DNA from: an uncultured Lachnospiraceae bacterium
Lineage (GTDB): Bacteria; Bacillota; Clostridia; Lachnospirales; Lachnospiraceae
Length of the DNA: 13,698 nucleotides
Reading direction: 5' to 3'
Assembly: GCA_937910785.1 (NCBI GenBank)
Contig: CALDLG010000099.1
Coordinates: forward strand, 1 to 13,698
The notes beneath the pieces were generated by a model. The model made no database searches, was not told the DNA's origin, and was given only the letters and a program-made list of their open reading frames with translations. Below, in pieces: positions 12,909 to 13,698 of this stretch (positions are counted from its first letter, which is position 1; each line of letters starts with the position of its first letter). The position numbers and the translations under genes were made by a program.

Positions 12909-13698
12909 TGAGAATCTCCTATGAAATTTCCTGGCATACGGCAGTTTCTGTTCTGCTCTTTATAATCGGTATGCTGATTGGCATGAGAGGTTTTGGCGTG
13001 CTGTACGGTTCCAATCATGCATCCGGGTTCCCGAATCTGGACCGGACGGCCTGCCGGGAAGGAAAATATGTTTCCGGTGAGATTGACAGCTGTCTGGTCA
13101 AACAGATAACGACGGCAGGCGCCGGGCGGTTTTGGGGTGAATCAGGCACATTGCTCAGGGCCGGGAAGGAATATCATTTTTATACGATTCCCATCGCGGA
13201 CGGTCAGTATATTCAGATCATGGCATGGAAAAAGGAGACGACGGAAGCGCTGCAGGAGCTGGTAAAGGAAGAAAGAGAGACGGTTTCCTTTACGGGCGTG
13301 ATCGCGGCGCATCCGCTTGAGATTTCCCTGCACTGGTATCAGGGGATACCGGGATTTCAGCCGGAAACGCTCGTACAGGAATATGTGCTGCGGGAAACAG
13401 ATCCGGAGAGCGGTAAAAACCTTCTGATTGTCGGCGGCATCGTCCTTTTTACGGCCGTTTTGCTTTATTGGCAGAGCGGCGGTATCAAAAGGCGCGTGCT
13501 GGAGCCGGAGCGCTTTGATAAGATCGAACGTTTTTATGCGGATTCCTATAATAAAGAGAACGAGCTGGCACTGGAGCGCAGCAGAATGAGCAGGCTGATG
13601 AGTCGGAAAAGGTCTTTTAAAATCCGGGGGGCAGCAGGCGGTTTCTGTCTGCCTGTGGGGATATTGCTGGTCATGTCCGCGCATTTCCATGAGGGGAA
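12908..13698 (+). CDS. Membrane protein of unknown function, 3' partial
   Basis: An uninterrupted frame from ATG 12908, overlapping the alpha-galactosidase stop as TGATG, runs off the right edge after 263 codons. It has a membrane helix at about 10-33, a soluble domain of about 135 residues (with YHFYTIPIADGQYIQIMAWK), a second helix at about 171-192, a charged cytoplasmic segment (EPERFDKIERFYADSYNKEN) and a third helix at about 243-262. I do not recognise the family. The overlap suggests translational coupling to the glycosidase, but a functional link is not evident. A 182-codon minus-strand frame at 13142-13690 is its shadow. Confidence 0.78.
   Translation, partial: MRISYEISWHTAVSVLLFIIGMLIGMRGFGVLYGSNHASGFPNLDRTACREGKYVSGEIDSCLVKQITTAGAGRFWGESGTLLRAGKEYHFYTIPIADGQYIQIMAWKKETTEALQELVKEERETVSFTGVIAAHPLEISLHWYQGIPGFQPETLVQEYVLRETDPESGKNLLIVGGIVLFTAVLLYWQSGGIKRRVLEPERFDKIERFYADSYNKENELALERSRMSRLMSRKRSFKIRGAAGGFCLPVGILLVMSAHFHEG

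Noticed and set aside
13142..13690. 182-codon minus-strand frame at the right end
   Set aside because: The opposite strand carries a membrane-protein frame with proper helices that is translationally coupled to the preceding gene; the minus frame has no domain signal.

Overview
The window looks like chromosomal DNA of a spore-forming, anaerobic, gut-type Firmicute, most likely in or near the Lachnospiraceae. The grounds are spoVA sporulation genes behind a forespore-type (sigma-G-like) promoter, strong AGGAGG-type ribosome binding sites, an aldo/keto reductase carrying ferredoxin clusters, and a GH27 alpha-galactosidase. The assignment rests on gene content and protein resemblance, not on a search.

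Layout, left to right. (1) 3-2829: the 3' part of a membrane-anchored transglutaminase-like (TgpA-type) protein, then an aldo/keto reductase with two C-terminal Cys clusters. (2) 2830-3584: a long non-coding stretch with two copies (A complete, C degenerate) of a structured repeat, then a good promoter and a roughly 400-base leader with a three-codon upstream ORF, an intrinsic terminator and competing pairings, all ahead of an Lsa-like ABC-F ribosome-protection gene (3585-5183). (3) 5216-5375: a third copy (B) of the repeat in inverted orientation, directly behind the ABC-F gene. (4) 5399-7371: an apparent operon of a 42-residue membrane peptide, a 62-residue DUF3006-like protein and a large polytopic membrane protein (DUF6056/GT-C-like). 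(5) 7372-9467: an accessory patch with a possible short reading frame, a minus-strand GNAT acetyltransferase with its own promoter, a truncated N-terminal piece of a second GNAT-like gene, and an S66 (LD-carboxypeptidase/MccF-like) peptidase. (6) 9527-11349: sigma-G-like promoter, spoVAA-spoVAB-spoVAC, with no spoVAD or spoVAE following. (7) 11424-13698: strong promoter and a hairpin-bearing leader, GH27 alpha-galactosidase, and an overlapping membrane-protein ORF that runs off the right edge.

The most unusual finding is the repeat family. Copies A and B share a core of about 103 bases at about 91% identity. Each core is enclosed by a perfect 22- or 25-base inverted repeat whose sequence is different at each site, so a conserved multi-stem core is clamped by locus-specific arms that match each other exactly. 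I do not recognise this architecture. The second notable item is the ABC-F leader, which has the features of a ribosome-mediated attenuator for an antibiotic-resistance gene and whose promoter sits at the edge of the degenerate repeat copy C.
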